NCBI GenBank assembly: GCA_010093515.1
Contig: MU001673.1
Coordinates: forward strand, 1,500,136-1,564,135
Direction of reading: 5' to 3'
From: Lineolata rhizophorae
Lineage: Eukaryota; Ascomycota; Dothideomycetes; Lineolatales; Lineolataceae
DNA length: 64,000 nt
The translations under genes were made by a program, and so were the position numbers. Positions within the stretch are counted from its first letter, which is position 1; each line of letters opens with the position of its first letter. Under the pieces are notes generated by a model. The model was given only the letters and a program-made list of their open reading frames with translations. It was not told the DNA's origin and made no database searches. This document shows, piece after piece, positions 35,501 to 47,415 of this stretch.

Positions 35501-36062
35501 CGTAGCGTTGGATCTACTCGAACTGGACCGACTGGAGACGGGCGGCGCGTTTGATGCTGAGTCCTCTTCGACTCCACCAGCTAGCTACCTGCGGGCACCC
35601 GGCCGAGAGAAGGCCAGTAGTCCACACTGGCGAGCGAGCGCATGCGCCGTCACTTACGTTTGCCGTTGCAGAAGAGTTCCCGCTCCGGCCCACCAACCCT
35701 CGGATGTGCAATTCGAACAGAAAAACCACGGCAGAGGATTCCGTGCGCGAGCTGTCTGCTACTAGGTACGTAGCAGCCGGCTCGTACGTGCGGGTAGGTG
35801 GATCGAGTAGCTACCTGCCGCAGGAGAGAGAGAGGCATGGCGTACGTGTCTTAGTGATCGACCGCGGAGAGTCACGGCGGAGTACCGAAGCAACCGTACG
35901 CATGTAGGTAGCGGCGTCGCGTTCGGCCCAGGCCTGAATCTCGATAGTCCGGTGGGCCTTTGCCTGGCCCTCGGTCTGTCTATCCGTCTGCGTGGGCGGC
36001 TGCCGACGATAATGACGACGGGCTGGCCTCGTTCGTAGTATAGTGTGCGTAGTACTCAGCTT

Positions 36063-36097
36063 GCGCGCGCGCACACATACACATACACACACATACC
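36063..36097. repeat. GC/AC dinucleotide microsatellite
   Basis: An alternating GCGCGC then ACACATAC-type run, imperfect, lies in the gene-poor gap. Confidence 0.8.
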
Positions 36098-36472
36098 ATC
36101 TCATCCCATCATCCATCGGGGGTCGCATCGTCCATCGCACAGGACTCACACCCACGCTCACGCAGCCCTCTACCACCCAGGTCCTCCAACACCGTACCCT
36201 CCCTCACCCCCCCCGGTCAGGTCCTGGCCAGGTTTCACTGGGCGCTTCGTCCATGGCACGACGTGCATGAGGCGTTTGCTAGCGCGGCCGGGTCGAGATG
36301 GGACGAAGATGGTCCGGCGCGCGGCCCCGTCGCCGTGGCACGGGGAGCGAAGCGACTCGGAGCGAGTCCGTTTCAAACAGGCCGCCCGCCGCCTGCCGCC
36401 CGCCGCCCAGCCAGGGCCCGTGGAATCATCACTTTTCTTTTTTTCTTCTTTTCTTTTGTGTTGCAGCTGTGA

Positions 36473-36496
36473 TGTGTGTGTGTGTGTGTTTGTGTG
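36473..36496. repeat. TG dinucleotide microsatellite
   Basis: (TG)n with one TT interruption, next to a long T-rich tract at 36434-36458. Confidence 0.85.
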
Positions 36497-38137
36497 CGAG
36501 TGTGGTCTTTTCGAGGGGGTTTTCTGGTTCTTTTGCTGTCTCGTGCCTTTCAGTCTGCTCTCTGGCTCTCTGGAGGGGAAGAAGTGAGAGGAGCAAAACA
36601 CGTCTCCGGCAACACCCCTCCCCCCCATCCCCCGAATCCCCCTTCCGTAGCAGGCGACGCTGGTCTTATTCAGTCGCCGTATCTACGTAGCTAGGGGCCA
36701 GGAAGGGGAGCTCGGCCGCGGCATGGTCTAGCAGGAGGACGGAAGAGGGACCGGCCACAAGCCGGCCGCGCGGGCGTTCTAGTGTCGTCGTGCCGGGTCT
36801 CATCGCTCACGTTGCTCCCATATATTGGCGCGCCCCTGGCGAAAAAAGAAAAAGGCCCGCGCCGGTACCACAGGCTTTGCTGCTGCCGCTGCCGCTGCCG
36901 TTGCCGTTGCCGTTGCCCGCTGCTGCTGCTGCCACGGCCTGCTGCCACTGGGTGCTTGCTGCTGCGACGGCGACGTTGCGTCGCACTCCCTCCTCTCCGG
37001 CGGCCCCGTCCTACTAAAGGCCCATCGTGCCCTCCCTCCGCCCCGCCATTTGCTTCCCTCCCAAGGATCCCAATTGACGCGCGCAGCCTCGAGAAGAGTC
37101 CCATCCCGATCGGGGCTGTCAAGAGCTCCTCGCCGTCCCACGGGCCCAGCCGTTGCTCCATGGGCCGCTGCGCGTGCGCGACCGATATCGCACGTCTCGT
37201 CGATCAGCATCCAAGCGTCTGACGCCAGTAAGGCACCCGCCCCTCCTTCTTGCGGCCCCCCTCCCCCCCCGGTCGACTGACTCTCTCCCCTTCTCGCCAG
37301 CCCGCCAAGAGAAGCCGAGGAGATAGCACTAGAGGGAAGGGGTTTGATCACGACGACTCGGTCGGGTCAATTGGAAGCCATTGGCGGCGTGCCACACGCG
37401 CACGCGCACGCGCGACCTCGCGGGAGAACAAAAGGAAGAAGAGGGAAGCCGGCCAGCCGGCCGCAACACGACAACCTTGGTGCCCTTTCCAACACCCCTC
37501 CCCCCGTCACCCCGGAGCGACGCCTGATAAAGGGCCTTGCCTTTGGGCCGTCTTCTTTCTTAAGGGACCGAAGAAGGAAAGCAGAGCAGCGACCGCGCAA
37601 GCAAGAAGCAGCAACACATTCGTTCTCTTCCACCCCGGGGCCCCCCGGCCGCCCGCAGACGCACCACCGCGCACTACCCACGCCGTGCAGTCGCCGGCAG
37701 GCACCAATCAGAGCCCTTGGCTCGGCGACGAGCTCTGGCCGCAGCTTCTCTGCTCTTGCGAGATATTTGAGTTTCGTTGGTCGGCGCGCCGGGCTTTCCC
37801 TTCATCGTCTTGCTATTTCCTTTTCTTTTTTTCCTTTTGCTTGTTCTTGTACCGGGACCGGGACTCGAGGAGAAGGCATTAATTGCACCGGCTTGACCCA
37901 GCACAAGGCATCGCTGCCGTTCTTGCTGCCGTCGTCGCCGGCCGCCCTCTCGTTGTTTGCTGCTACCCTCGCTTGTTTGCTGCGCTGCAGCTGGCAGCTT
38001 GAGCAGCAACACCTCCTGGACCGGCAACCCCCCGAGGCGTTTGGGTGCGCTTGTGTGCATAAGAGCGTGCGGGTCCAAGCGGCCGCTGCTTGCTGGGCGA
38101 GCGTGCGCGCGGGAGAGAAAGAGAGGGAGCGCGAGAG

Positions 38138-38229
38138 ATGGCACAAGCGACAATGGCGGCCCTGAACCGGCAGCCGGTGCTCGCGTCCGACTACGCCCAT
38201 TCCTTCGCCCCCATGCAGCAGCAGCAGCC

Positions 38230-38261
<32 letters not shown>

Positions 38262-40179
38262 TCCACCACCACTCGGCGTTTGCAGGCCCCGCCCTTGCGT
38301 CGCCCGCCCTCGGCGGCAGCCACCACCAGAAACCCCAGCAACCCCGGCACCAGCACCAACACCAGCGCCAGCCGCCGCCGCCGCCGCCGCAGCATCACCA
38401 CTATCCGCAGCAACAGCAACACCACCAGCTGCACCACCACCCCCACCACCACCAACAACAACATCCGCTGCAACATCACCTGCACCACCCGCACCACCAC
38501 GCCCATCGCTCTCAACAGCAGCACCACCACCACTCCCAGCACCACGATCACCTGCTCAGCTTCCGCCCCGCGGACCTCCCCGCCTCGGTCGCCTACGACA
38601 ACTCCGCCGCCGCCGCGCACCTCACCACCGCCCGCGCCGCGCCCGCGCCCGCTCCCGCTCCCGCCGCCGCCGCCGTGCACGTCGCCAACATGGCCTCGTA
38701 CACGCCGTCCGAGGACGAGCTCGCCCAGATGCAGAAGCTGTCCAACGAGTACGAGCCCGAGTTCACTGTGCGTACAAGCAATTTTTTTTTCTTTTTTGGA
38801 CAAGGCGTTTTGCTCCTTTTTTCAGCTTTTGCCTTTTTGGTTCTTCTCTTCTAGCTACTCGCGGGTGCGGGCTGGCCCGCACGCCCCGGGAACTCCTCTT
38901 TCTGCTTCTGCTAGCTACGCGTGAGAAACAAAAATAAAGAAGGAGAAATTTTCAAAATTAAGCAGGCAGAAAGGCAAGGCTGACCCGTTGAGAGCAGGGT
39001 CCGCTTGTCGGTGAGCGCCAGTCCACCAACAACATCACCACCGAGTACGCGAGCGGCGACCCCGTCTACCGCGCCAAAACCACCGTGCGTCGTCCCAATG
39101 CTGCCTCTTCCTCCCTGATGAACCGTTCTTGGATCCCTCCGTTGGCGGTGCTGCTGACGCCCAATTCTTTGGTTTCCTTTTTGCCTCGCTCCAGACCCTC
39201 CCGCAAAAATACTCGCACTATCGCACCTGTCGGGGCGACGGCCACTGCGGCTGGCGGGGTGAGTTTTCCTTCCTCCGTCTCTTCCCCCCCCCCTTCAACC
39301 CCCCACGTCCCCGACGCCCGCATCGCGCCGCGAACCTTGCGCAGCCCCAGGTCCGATAAGCTTAATTCGTTCCATTTTCGCTAACCGGGGTCTTTCTCGC
39401 CTGTGCTTGCTGTAGCCGTCGCATTCACGTACTTCGAGGCGCTGTGCCGCATAGGCGACGCGAACAAGTTCGCTGAGGAGGAGGCGCGGCTGCGTTCGCT
39501 CGCGAACATCCTCAACACGGTCGGCATCGCGGAGCACCTGTACGAGGACTTCCAGGATGATACTTTCGACCTGCTCCGGAAGATGGCGGCCCTGGTGGGC
39601 ACGATGGAGGCGGAAAAGCAGCTGCTGGAGTCGTTCAATGAGGAGAACTTCGCCATGAGCATCATCACTTACCTGAAGGTGCGTATATGCATGCGGGGTC
39701 GGCTCGTCGGGGATATCTTGCGTTCGGAAAACGGTCCCGTTCTAACTCCAGATGCTCGTTCTAGCTCTTGACGTCGGCATGGATCCAAACGCACGCGGAC
39801 GAGTACTCGAACTTCATTCTCGGCGACGTGCGGACGTACTGCAGTACCAACATCGATCCATCTATAGCCGAGCTCGAGGATATATCCCTGCGCGGGCTCA
39901 CCGACGTTCTCACCACGCCTACCGGAATCGTCACAAAAGTCATCTACCTCGACCGAAGCCAAGGTGACGAAGCCAACGCCTACACGTTCGGCGGGCCAGC
40001 CATTCCAACGCCAAATATGCCCACCATCTGGTTGCTCTACAGACCGTAAGCCCCTTTACATCCTCACGCTCTCTTGCCTTTCTAACCACGACTCGTCTAA
40101 CACACGCTTCCAAAAATCACAGCGGCCACTACGACATCCTCTACAAGGCCGAAGAAGTGCCATCCGCCCTCCCGCCGAC

Positions 40180-40221
<42 letters not shown>

Positions 40222-41075
40222 GCAGCAGCCGCAGCAAGACATGCCCTCGGCGGCCGCCGCTCCCACGCCCGCCTCCCACCTCCAAGTCAACCTCGGCACC
40301 GCCTTCCCCGAGCCCTTCGCCGACGACATCCCCATGTCCAGCCTCATGACGCTCATCCCCGGCGCATCCATCATGCCCGGCCCGGCCGCGCCCCACTACG
40401 CCGCCTGGGCCCCGCCCCTCTACGCCCAGCCCTCCGACTTCGCCTCCACCGCCCTGCACCACCATCACCAACACCACCACCAGCAAGCCCCGCCCACGTC
40501 GCTCATGCCGACGGCCCCGCCGCCCCCGCCGTCCGCCCCCGCCCCCGCTACCCCCGCCCAGCAGGCCCCGCCCCCGCCCGCCCCGCCCGCCCCGCCCGCC
40601 CCGCCGCCCTCCCAGCCGGCCTCGGCGCCCACCCCCGCGTACGCGAACGTGCCCGTGCCCGCGGGCCAGGCCCAGGCCCAGGACTACGCGGCGCTGCAGC
40701 AGGCGCAGGCGCAGGCGCAGGTGGCGCTCGAGTCGCCGCCGCCGGTCGGCGTTGCGGCCGGGCCGTTCCGGCCGAGCGCGTGGGAGCTGGACTACGCGTC
40801 GGGGCCGACGAGCAACTTGCCGTTTCAGACGGCGATTTTTCGGAAGTATGGGACCCTTGGTCTTTTTTTCTTTTTTTTTTTTTTTTGTGGAGAAGGGTGT
40901 TTTGGGCGTTTTGGGGAGTGTTTGGGATGATGCCTGCTGACTTGGATGGGCGACGGCTAGCTCGCATTACAACACGGCGCACTTTCTTAACCCGGACTTC
41001 CAGCCCGAGGAGTGGTCGCCGGAAAACGAGTATCCGACGTCGAAGCGGGACCGGCATAAGTCGACGAGTTCGTGA
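38138..41075 (+). CDS. otubain-type deubiquitinase (OTU, peptidase C65) with long low-complexity insertions
   Basis: Cysteine protease predicted to cleave ubiquitin chains. Seven exons: 38138-38767, 38998-39084, 39195-39258, 39416-39678, 39765-40045, 40123-40845 and 40961-41075. All phases agree and the product has 720 residues. Residues 1-180 are Gln- and His-rich (a CAG tract, then long H/Q/P runs). The otubain core starts at about 190 (DELAQMQKLSNEYEPEF) and continues with GPLVGERQSTNNITTEYASG. The catalytic loop is YRTCRGDGHCGWRA (Asp254, Cys257). The helical block FTYFEALCRIGDANKF and then LLTSAWIQTHADEYSNFILG follow. The catalytic histidine is His444 in RPGHYDILYK. Next comes a Q/A/P-rich insertion of about 220 residues, and the core resumes at FRNSHYNTAHFLNPDFQPEEW. 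Animal otubains have NCFYR where this protein has HCGWR. Family assignment is firm; chain specificity is unknown. Confidence 0.92.
38216..38260 (+). repeat. CAG trinucleotide tract encoding polyglutamine
   Basis: Fifteen codons, CAG apart from one CCG interruption at 38228-38230, in frame in exon 1 of the otubain gene. Likely length-variable between strains. Confidence 0.9.
40181..40219 (+). repeat. (CAG)13 tract encoding polyglutamine
   Basis: An uninterrupted CAG run at the start of the insertion that follows the catalytic histidine motif of the otubain; CCG-interrupted CAG continues after it. Confidence 0.92.
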
Positions 41076-41115
41076 TGAGGGAGGGGTGGTGGGTCGGTTG
41101 GTGGGGGATGAACGG

Positions 41116-41142
41116 GAGTGAGTGAGTGTGTGTGTGTGTGTA
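41116..41142. repeat. AGTG/TG microsatellite
   Basis: GAGTGAGTGAG followed by a pure TG run, 40 bp after the otubain stop codon, probably in its 3' untranslated region. Confidence 0.85.
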
Positions 41143-41451
41143 TAGAGAAGAAGAGGCTTCTGAAGGGTTCGCGCGGCATGAGGGTTGCGGTCTTCGGGGC
41201 TGGTGTCAAAAAGCAAAGAGATCGATACATTGGGGGAAGAGAAAAGAGAGAGCAACAAGAAAACGCAGGACGGCAGGCTTTAATTATCATCTTTTTCCGG
41301 TGCAAGTCTTGCAAAGGTCATTATTACCGGGCTTTGTCCGCTAGCGAAGGGATCTTCTATTTTCTATGGTCGGGCGTTTTCTGCTCTTTTTGAGGTAATC
41401 AATTACTAGGGAGAAAGGGCATTTTCTTAAGTTTTGGGCTGTGGACCAAGG

Positions 41452-41478
41452 TCATCATCATCATCACCATCATCATCA
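41452..41478. repeat. TCA/CAT trinucleotide microsatellite
   Basis: (TCA)n with one ACC interruption, downstream of the otubain gene. Confidence 0.85.
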
Positions 41479-44400
41479 ATTGGGCTTTCTATCGGGGCTA
41501 AGATAGGGCAAGGAGATGAAGCAAAGCAACACAAAAAGGAAAAAAAAAAATTGTAATGGTTGTTTTTTTGCTTTTTTGTATTTGCTTTCATTGTTTGATG
41601 ACAGTACGACGACCCTTTTTTTTGTCTCTCTCTCTTTTCCTTTCCTCAAATTTCCAATCCTACTCCTAATAGGTTTTAGGTTCCAAGGGCCCTGCCTGTC
41701 TTATCCTGTTCCTGTCCCGCCGCGTTCCAAACTCGAGTTCGTCCGGCGCGCGCTAGTGTTTTCTCCCCCAAACCAGCGCCATGTTACTCCTTGTCTCGGG
41801 TTTCAGTATTTTTTTTTTCCTTTTCCTTTCTTTTGCAGTTCAGGTTTCCGTTCTCCATTGGTTGTTTTGTCTCTCTCGCTTCCGTCCGCCATCAATATCG
41901 TCTGTCGCCACGCATGTCTTAACCTACCCGACCCCTCCCCATCGACCCCCCGCAAAAAATCTAACCAGGACCCCCACGCGTATCCTTACCATTGGTACCT
42001 ACATAGGACCCCCACGCACCCGCGGTAGGCTGCCAGCAACCGTGCGTACCTACATACCTACCTAACGGCCGCAAACACCAGATTGTCAGAGAGACTTGCA
42101 TCTACTAAGCCGTCATGGCTACGACACACCAACGGCAGAATCATATTCATTTTTATCCTTTCCGGCTTCGTTTTAACGAAAACCGTTTTCTTTTACGCTC
42201 CGTTCTCGCAAAGAAGACAAGCTCCGCAAGGGTCGCTCCCGCTAAGATTACCCCTCTCTCCCCTCCCTTTTTTTCTTTTGCTTTGCTGTTCTTTGTAGTG
42301 AGCGTGTGTATGGTGTGGACCCGCTAGCAGCCGCAGGAAACTCGAAACTTGTCGAGCAGCTTCCTCGGGCCAGGCAGGCGAGTCTCGGACGTAGAAGACG
42401 ACGGGCATTCTTTTTTTTGCAACCCAGGGGGGACCACTTTTCCTTCTCTCGGTCTCCCATTGCCTCTTTGCGCGCCGCTGGCCGCGTGTCCCTTCGCACA
42501 CTTCTCGCCGGTATCGCTACCGAGCATCGCGTTATCTGGACGGATTCGTACGTACCTTTCCATGTCCCTGGGAAGCCGCGTTCCAAGCGGCACGACGTCG
42601 GCGCGGCAGTCCCGTCGGTCCCCCCGCCGAGGACCCGCCTCGGCGTCGCGTCTCCCCCGCAGGCCCGCCTGCTGCCTACGCGCTTGGGACCCGGCGCCGG
42701 CGGCGGGCGCGCGGCCAGTTCACGCGTGGCGCCAGACGGGGCCGACACCGCCGCTCCGACGTCCGCGCGCGTCTTGACGCCGTGGTTCCCCGTTTGTTTT
42801 GCTTCTTGAAATCTGCTTAGGGCTAGCATGACGCCGCGGCGGGGCTGGACGGGGGCGCCTTCCGGGCGGTGTTGTTGTTGTGATTGGATTCCGGGCCCGG
42901 AGGAGCGGGTTCGTTGGGGGAGGGGGGAGGGGGGTTGCGCTTTGGTTATGTGGGGTTGGGAGCTTGCCTTGCTCCTTTAGGTTTTTTTTTTTTTATTTCG
43001 GCCTCTTGTGCTTTCCGCTCTGAGTTCTAGCTCGGTGCGTGTGGATTGGTCGGGATGGGATGGGATGGGATAGGCGCCGTCGCGGCAGGTTAACATGGTA
43101 GTAATTTTATTTTAATTGAACCTGGGCCTTTTTCGTGCGATGTAGAGTAGCAGTGTTGATTTCGTAGGGATGGCGTCTTATGTGTCGGAAATGACTCATG
43201 CAGCGTTCTCTAGGGGCTTGTGTGTCGATGTATATACGCGCGGCTTCAGCCTTTTGATATCTAGCCTTTAGGACGCTTTGAGATTCTAAAACCTCCGTTT
43301 CCCGCTCATACTTTCATCTCTGCTTCAGACCCCACTTCCCTCGCGCCTCTGAATTGACTGCTACCTAGTCCGTCCTTACGACCCGTCGTCTACCTACGCC
43401 CAGCCGTTTCTTTCGCCCCCGTCGGACCGCGCGCGCAAGCCATGCCACGACGACGCCCCCGCGCAGCCGCACAGCGCCGGCACGTCCGCGCCATCTACTC
43501 CTCCGCGGCCGCGAATCGCGTTCGCAACGGCGGCACGGCGCGTCGCTAGCCCGCGCGCAAAGGGCTGCGGGGGACATTTCCGTCGAGGGCCGGTGGACGG
43601 GCCGGCATGTGTGTCGGCGGGGAGCGCGAGCGGCCTCGAGCGGGTTGCTTGCGCGTGGTATGACGGCGGGGGGCGAGGGTGAGGTGGGAGTGGAGGGGAG
43701 GGGAGGGAGCGAAGGCTGGGGTCGGGCGGAGATGTGCGGATGAGCGTTATGCGGCGGAGAGCAGGTGGGCGCACAAGGCTGGCATGTGGGTTTTGGTTCA
43801 CTTGGTCGTGTTTGTGGGAGATGTGGAGGTGTGGTGGAGGGACGGAGGCAGAGTGGGAAGGTGGCTGGTTTGGTGCCTGGGTGGGTGCTCAGTAAACGGG
43901 CCTACATAGGGTGCGGTGTAGTGTCCGCGGTTTCCTAGCACCACCTACGTAGCAAGGTACTCGATCCGCCGCTAGGAGCTCCGCGCTCACATGGAGGCAA
44001 GTAACATTCGGCGTGATTGGTCCAAAATACAGTCGATATAGTCCACTTCCCTCGGTACCAGTCTGTCCACGGACTCAAGCGTCCCTCCATATCCGCCTCC
44101 ACCTCCCTCTCAATGAAGCACAAATTCCAATAGCGCCTGCCCGCATTCGTCTCTACACAGCTCTCTCGCTCGGGCCCACAGCGACGTTACGCGCCGGACT
44201 TGGCGCGAGCTCGCTCGGGCGGCGCCGGGGCGGGTGGCCAGCGCGAGAGGTCGCACGGCGCAGGTGCCGAGGGTTGCACGGAAGAGGCGGGCTTGGAGAG
44301 AAGAGAGCAGGGCGAGAGGGGATGGGAGATGGGGCTGCGGAGATGTGGTGGTAGGCGGGCTTATTTTAGAGTAGGGAGTTTTGCGTGGCGAGTCTGGTCT

Positions 44401-47180
44401 GGCAGAAGGGCATGTGGAATGGATCATGTAAAGAGAAGAGTTGTCTAAACATCGGGTCGGTAGGTCCCGTGAGCTTGTGCTTCAATTGCAAGCACGTCGA
44501 ACAGTCTAGGGCGTCAAAAAGGCGTGCACATAGTATTTCCATGGTTCCCTTCTAACCACTTCCCGCCGCCTTTCTACATACCACCGAATCCCCGCCCACC
44601 GCGAGCTCGTCCGAGCCGGCGCACCGATCCCTCAAACTCCTTCTCTTTCACCCCCCCGCCGCTTTCGTCCGCCCATACCCTCGGAAACACGAAGTTGCAT
44701 CCCAGCGCCGCGCAGCCCAGCACACCTGGTCCCTCGTGTTCAGCGGGGCTCCGCTATCAAGGGGCGCACAAACCAGGACGCCTTTTGTCTATTAGGTCCC
44801 TAGCCCACTGCTCCGGCAGGCTTGGCTTGCCTCGGGGCGCACGCACGCTGCCGTGTAGCGAGAGGCAGACAGGGAGACTACCGATGGCGGTGCGCGCCCA
44901 TCTCACGGCGCAGTACATACGCCCCGGGCTGCAGGAAGCGTGCGCGCTGAGCTGGTTTTTGGCCCTGCCTTGCCTAGTGTCGTCCTTTGGCAGGGTAGCG
45001 TCGTTGCTAGCAATGCGTAAGTACCTCCCTAGGCACTGATAAGAGCGGAGATGCGAATGGATGGAATCGAACCAATTGCTTGCGCTTGTACATGCTTCTA
45101 AGCGGAAGAGACACTGGGGCTGCGCGGGGGAGACGTGTGTATACGTACGCACGTACAGTACAAGCAGCTAGGGAGTAGGTACCGTGGCCGACTTGCTGCG
45201 TCTACCTGGCTAGTCCCGTGATCGGGGCTTGCAGGTGTCGGGAAGTCGGACCCAGCGTAAGGAAAGACTGGCTGGAGGGAAACGAATGGATGGGCCCCGA
45301 GTGGCTAGCTTCGCTGGCTAGGTAGGCACCTAGGAAAATAACGTCGGACTTGTGTGCGGAGCAAGCATCCTGCAAGCGAGAGCCCGGCTGGACGGGCAAG
45401 TGCGTGGGGATGTGCAGGATTTTTGCATGCAGTGGAAATGGGCTACGGGCAGGCCTCGAGACACGCGTGCAATTGGGGCTCCGAGTGGACTGCACTGGCA
45501 TCGGAATGTACAGCGCATGTGGGGGGAGAGAACTGGAGGCATGCCTCCCGTGCAAAAGCTGTCTCTGCCCCGCAATGAAGTGAAATTACCGCGTTGTTGG
45601 TGACGGAGGGTCCACCGCTCGCGCAGATCGAACATACGATCCAGCGCACTGAACACACGATCTAGTGCATGAGTAAGACCACAAAATTCCACCCTGGCCA
45701 GCGCGCCTGCTGTCCTTCAACTCACTGATCCCCACCCCAGTACATCCGCCATGACTTCTATCCAATGATTCGGCAGGGTGGGCGGGCAGAAGAGGCACTC
45801 GAGGGCCGCGGGGGGCTTTAGCGGGGAAGACCGGGGTTGCTGCGAGCCCCGCATCCCGCATCGCGCAGCGTGGGGGTCACTTTTCGCAGCCCCGGGGATC
45901 CTGCAGGCGAGCGAGCAGTGAACGGTGCAGGACAAGAACGGCGGCGGCGCCGGGGCTTGCGGGCTCTGCGCTCAACTGTACTGTGAGAGAACGGAGGCTG
46001 TGTATACTGGGTATACGTACGTGGGTCTGATTGTAAGCAGGACATCAGATGCTCAGAGACGATGGGGGCCGCAAGACGCTTCAAGCACCTTCTAGTCGAG
46101 TCGGTTACCTAATTCGGATAGGCAATCGCGACAGAACGGTCCATCAACATTGCCCCTTCCGCCCAGCAGGAGGAGGGCAAGAGCAGGTGCAAAGTCCGGA
46201 ACCGAGCGCCGCCCTCGTCCCAGAGCATGCTCGCACAATACGTAGTACATACGAAGGAATTTTGCTCGCTGTCTGCTGTTCCTTCCACACCATCCACAAC
46301 CGAATTGAAACCTCCATCGTACGTTTTTGTCCCCTCTCGCAACAAGAAGCTTCGTCAACATCGCGACTCCGGCGACAAGTTTCCTGTGATTTCCACAATC
46401 GGTAGTTCTAGTCTTGGTGACCAACACCTCTGTGAACATCCGCTATCGCCTTCTCTCGAGTAGGCCTGGGTCCTGGTTGCGGTCGACAGGCGATGCTGAT
46501 CCAGGTTCACTTGCACTATCCTATCCCCTGCTTTCAGCAATTCCGGCACTTTCGAGTACTAGAGTGAAGACTGAACTTGTTCGAACAATCCAAACGAGAG
46601 CACAGTACGCAAGGGACGCAACAGCGACGGTATTAGCGGCGTAGAACGTGAACCATTCTTTCCAAATGCTTCAAACAGAAATCAATAGCTCCGTGTCTGT
46701 CCGATCCCGAATCATCGCCGATACGGCGCTGACACTTTGCGAAATCTCCTCGGGGTAGGGAATAGGATCCCGGCCCGCTACTTCTGATCGGACAACGAGC
46801 ATGTCTACTCCTTCTGACACGGCCGCAAAAAAAAGGACGCAAAATTGGTGCTGCTCGCGTCCCTTCCGTTGCTTGGCGTCTAGGTTATGAAGACCAAAAT
46901 AGTGAAAATGAGACCGCTGCGGATGTTTAGCAGACTAAACATGATCGGGGGAGCTTGGCATGATTGAAAGACCTACCAAGGTCATGGGAGACCTACGCCA
47001 CGCAGTAGAGCCTGTTTTGGCCCAAGACGAGTGCGTGGGCATCCGGAGATAGATAGCTTGCTGAGGGAGGGATATGGCAGCTATCAGCGTACGCTGGGAG
47101 CTCGTAAGTAATAGGTTCATGGCACCTTGGCTCGTTCTACCAGCTGCCGTATGGTTTGTTTCTTTCTCAGACTGACGACT

Positions 47181-47415
47181 TTATAGGACGATTTGAAAGA
47201 GCTCCTCCCGCACGTAGGCAGGTACAACCACGTCTTCGCACCAAATGCCAATTGCGGTGCTCTCGGCCAGTATCTTGCGACAATCTTGTGTGTCCAGAAT
47301 AGTGAAGCCTGCGTCGTAATCCAGTAAGAATAGGTGAATGTGGAGGCACGGAGAAGCAAGGGTCAAAGACTTTCTCACAAATCCGCTTATCTCCGGCGAG
47401 CACAGTATCTAGCAT
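47181..47415 (-). pseudogene. possible degenerate coding fragment
   Basis: Two overlapping minus-strand frames give protein-like pieces that seem to continue each other across a frame change. One reads AGDKRICEKVFDPCFSVPPH; the other reads GFTILDTQDCRKILAESTAI then IWCEDVVVPAYVREELFQIV. No complete gene or family could be recognised. Chance is possible at this length. Confidence 0.2.

Larger units (their letters stand above)
30327..38137. other. 7.8 kb gene-poor region upstream of the otubain gene
   Basis: No gene is supportable. The DNA is very GC-rich with polypurine/polypyrimidine runs, homopolymer tracts (for example T-rich at about 31779-31797 and 34794-34804; C-rich at about 33180-33290) and dinucleotide repeats. 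Long frames occur on both strands together and translate to Arg/Pro/Ser/Gly-rich sequence. Clusters of TACGTA/GTAGGTA-type words occur at about 31443-31476, 34119-34145, 35046-35076 and 35760-35910. The last part (about 37300-38137) is probably promoter and long leader of the otubain gene. Untranslated exons or non-coding RNAs could be present but cannot be read from sequence alone. Confidence 0.45.

Noticed and set aside
36860-36960. GCTGCCGCTGCC/GTTGCC repeats as a possible coding repeat domain
   Set aside because: No open frame with start, splice sites or non-repetitive protein context around it; treated as simple sequence.
41516-42028. 170-codon plus-strand frame rich in F/S/L/P
   Set aside because: It follows from the long pyrimidine-rich tract downstream of the otubain; no protein features.
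45050-45150. GGTTCGATTCC on the minus strand resembling a tRNA T-loop
   Set aside because: No A box at the right distance and no pairing stems were found.
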